From the NCBI GenBank assembly GCA_910584245.1, contig CAJTZF010000009.1, positions 1-64,000 on the forward strand: DNA of 64,000 nucleotides, given 5' to 3'. Below, one piece after another: positions 63,072 through 64,000 of the stretch. The notes under the pieces were generated by a model that was not told the DNA's origin, did not search any database, and was given only the letters and a program-made list of their open reading frames with translations. Both the position numbers and the translations under genes were made by a program. This stretch comes from an uncultured Eubacterium sp. GTDB taxonomy: Bacteria > Bacillota > Clostridia > Lachnospirales > Lachnospiraceae. The stretch's first letter is position 1. The number at the start of each line of letters is the position of its first letter.

Positions 63072-63653
63072 ATGATACATTATTTCAATCCATCCGATAA
63101 ATATGCTTTAAATGAATTTTCCAAAACCCTGACAATTTTAATGAGAAAACATGATATTTCAAATAGAGAAACTGTAATTGTATGCATCGGCTCTGACCGC
63201 GCCACAGGGGACTCACTCGGCCCGATCGTGGGGCATCTTCTCGCCATGCACCAAAAAAACTTCCATCTTTATGGCACGCTGGAAAACCCTGTCCATGCCA
63301 AAAATCTGGAAGATGCTCTCGCCTTTATACATTCCAACCACAAAAATCCGGTTATCATCGCTATCGACGCGTCCCTCGGCATCGCCGAACATGTGGGATA
63401 TATCACCGTGGGGGAAGGATCTCTCTCCCCGGGCGTCGGAGTGTCAAAAAACCTGCCCTCTGTCGGCGACCTGTTTATTACGGGAATTGTAAATCTATCC
63501 GGTTTTGGCGGACAGATGCTTTTACAGACAACCCGGCTCAACCTCGTCATGCACCTGGCGGACTTTATTTATAAAGGACTGAACCGCTGTCTGACTACCG
63601 AATGCCGCACCTCTTATAAGGAGGCGGCGTCAAAGCTCCGTCCTGCCCTGTAA
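63072..63653 (+). CDS. yyaC: YyaC-type spore protein (Gpr-like fold)
   Basis: A 193-residue protein of the YyaC family, related in fold to the germination protease Gpr and to hydrogenase maturation proteases, found in spore-formers. Signatures are IVCIGSDRATGDSLGPIVGH, LYGTLENPVHAKNLEDAL and IIAIDASLGIAEHVGYITVG. ATG 63072 was chosen, with AAAGGGAG upstream. Its 3' end overlaps the convergent recR by 24 bases. Confidence 0.9.
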   Translation: MIHYFNPSDKYALNEFSKTLTILMRKHDISNRETVIVCIGSDRATGDSLGPIVGHLLAMHQKNFHLYGTLENPVHAKNLEDALAFIHSNHKNPVIIAIDASLGIAEHVGYITVGEGSLSPGVGVSKNLPSVGDLFITGIVNLSGFGGQMLLQTTRLNLVMHLADFIYKGLNRCLTTECRTSYKEAASKLRPAL

Positions 63654-64000
63654 CGCGCGGTATAGCGTGACCTCATCAATATATTCCAAATCGCCGCCGA
63701 CCGGAACACCGCTGGCGATCCGGGTCACCTTAATACCGGCAGGCTTGAGAAGTTTGCTTATGTACATGGCGGTGGCCTCACCCTCCAGCGAGGAATTTGT
63801 GGCGATAATAACTTCCCGTACCTCCCCCTGCAGCCTTTGCAAAAGCTCTTTAAGCTTAATATCCGCCGGGGTTATGCCCAGACTCGGGTTAATTGCACCG
63901 TGCAGGACGTGGTACACACCATCGTACTGCCCGGTCTTTTCATAAGCAATAAGATCTCTCGTATCCTCTACTACCATAATTGTCTTTTTATCGCGTTTCG
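63630..64000 (-). CDS. recR: Recombination protein RecR, N-terminus cut by window edge
   Basis: The C-terminal 122 residues or so of RecR, entering from the right edge. The Toprim domain is visible (RDKKTIMVVEDTRDLIAYEK, then VIIATNSSLEGEATAMYISK) and the typical end ASGVPVGGDLEYIDEVTLYR. RecR works with RecF/RecO to load RecA on gapped DNA. The frame is open to base 64000, so an internal ATG at 63977 is not the start. Confidence 0.93.
   Translation of the reverse strand, partial: KRDKKTIMVVEDTRDLIAYEKTGQYDGVYHVLHGAINPSLGITPADIKLKELLQRLQGEVREVIIATNSSLEGEATAMYISKLLKPAGIKVTRIASGVPVGGDLEYIDEVTLYRALQGRTEL

Noticed and set aside
63630..63977. A complete 115-residue gene starting at 63977
   Set aside because: The frame stays open to the window edge and the sequence upstream matches RecR, so this is a truncated recR.

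Overview
The window looks like a chromosome segment of an anaerobic, spore-forming, plant-fibre-degrading Clostridia, probably Lachnospiraceae. The signs are Firmicutes gene order (rpsF-ssb-rpsR, gdpP-rplI-dnaB, hrcA-grpE-dnaK-dnaJ behind a CIRCE element), an anaerobic ribonucleotide reductase with NrdR boxes, a YyaC-type spore protein, a DUF951 protein, a GH10 xylanase, and strong AAGGAGG ribosome binding sites. The species cannot be named from the sequence alone. No rRNA, tRNA or CRISPR array was seen.

Region 1 (1-9307, all minus strand) is housekeeping: a truncated secreted transglutaminase-like protein, an S1-domain protein, rsmA, tatD, metG, endonuclease IV, a GNAT acetyltransferase and an M18 aminopeptidase, closely packed and mostly co-oriented.

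Region 2 (about 9565-34594) is the accessory island and the most interesting part. It encodes a non-contractile phage-tail module: tail tube, very long tape measure, Dit, Tal, BppU/fibre, holin and amidase. No capsid, portal, terminase, integrase or phage repressor was recognised. It is therefore best read as an F-type tailocin-like (phage-tail-like particle) locus rather than a prophage. Two linked regulators set it apart. One is a divergent gene encoding a sigma-factor-like domain fused to a DUF262 domain. The other is a 926-residue protein with a DFDSD motif in a context like the catalytic loop of single-subunit two-barrel RNA polymerases (YonO / QDE-1 type). The sigma-DUF262 gene has a sigma-A promoter with a LexA box in its spacer and a second box upstream. 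I infer a cascade: DNA damage, LexA release, sigma-DUF262 protein, dedicated polymerase, tail and lysis genes. The tape-measure gene appears to be interrupted by a structured, non-coding, group-I-intron-like insert of about 533 nt, and a 58-bp element is repeated in front of two gene groups.

Region 3 (34620-45159, minus strand) has a methyl-accepting chemotaxis protein, a large secreted modular GH10 xylanase, and a translationally coupled operon matching the conserved but uncharacterised STM4011-STM4015 set (two radical SAM proteins, a phosphatase-like hydrolase, an ATP-grasp-like protein, a leucine-rich-repeat protein), preceded by DUF951 and a small membrane protein.

Region 4 (45245-64000) is core: nrdD; divergent rpsF-ssb-rpsR; gdpP-rplI-dnaB; a MerR-like regulator; a secreted Ig-like protein; the heat-shock operon hrcA-grpE-dnaK-dnaJ; an operon of CvpA, a DUF5711-like protein and a degenerate JAMM membrane protein; and a YyaC protein converging on recR, which is cut by the window edge.
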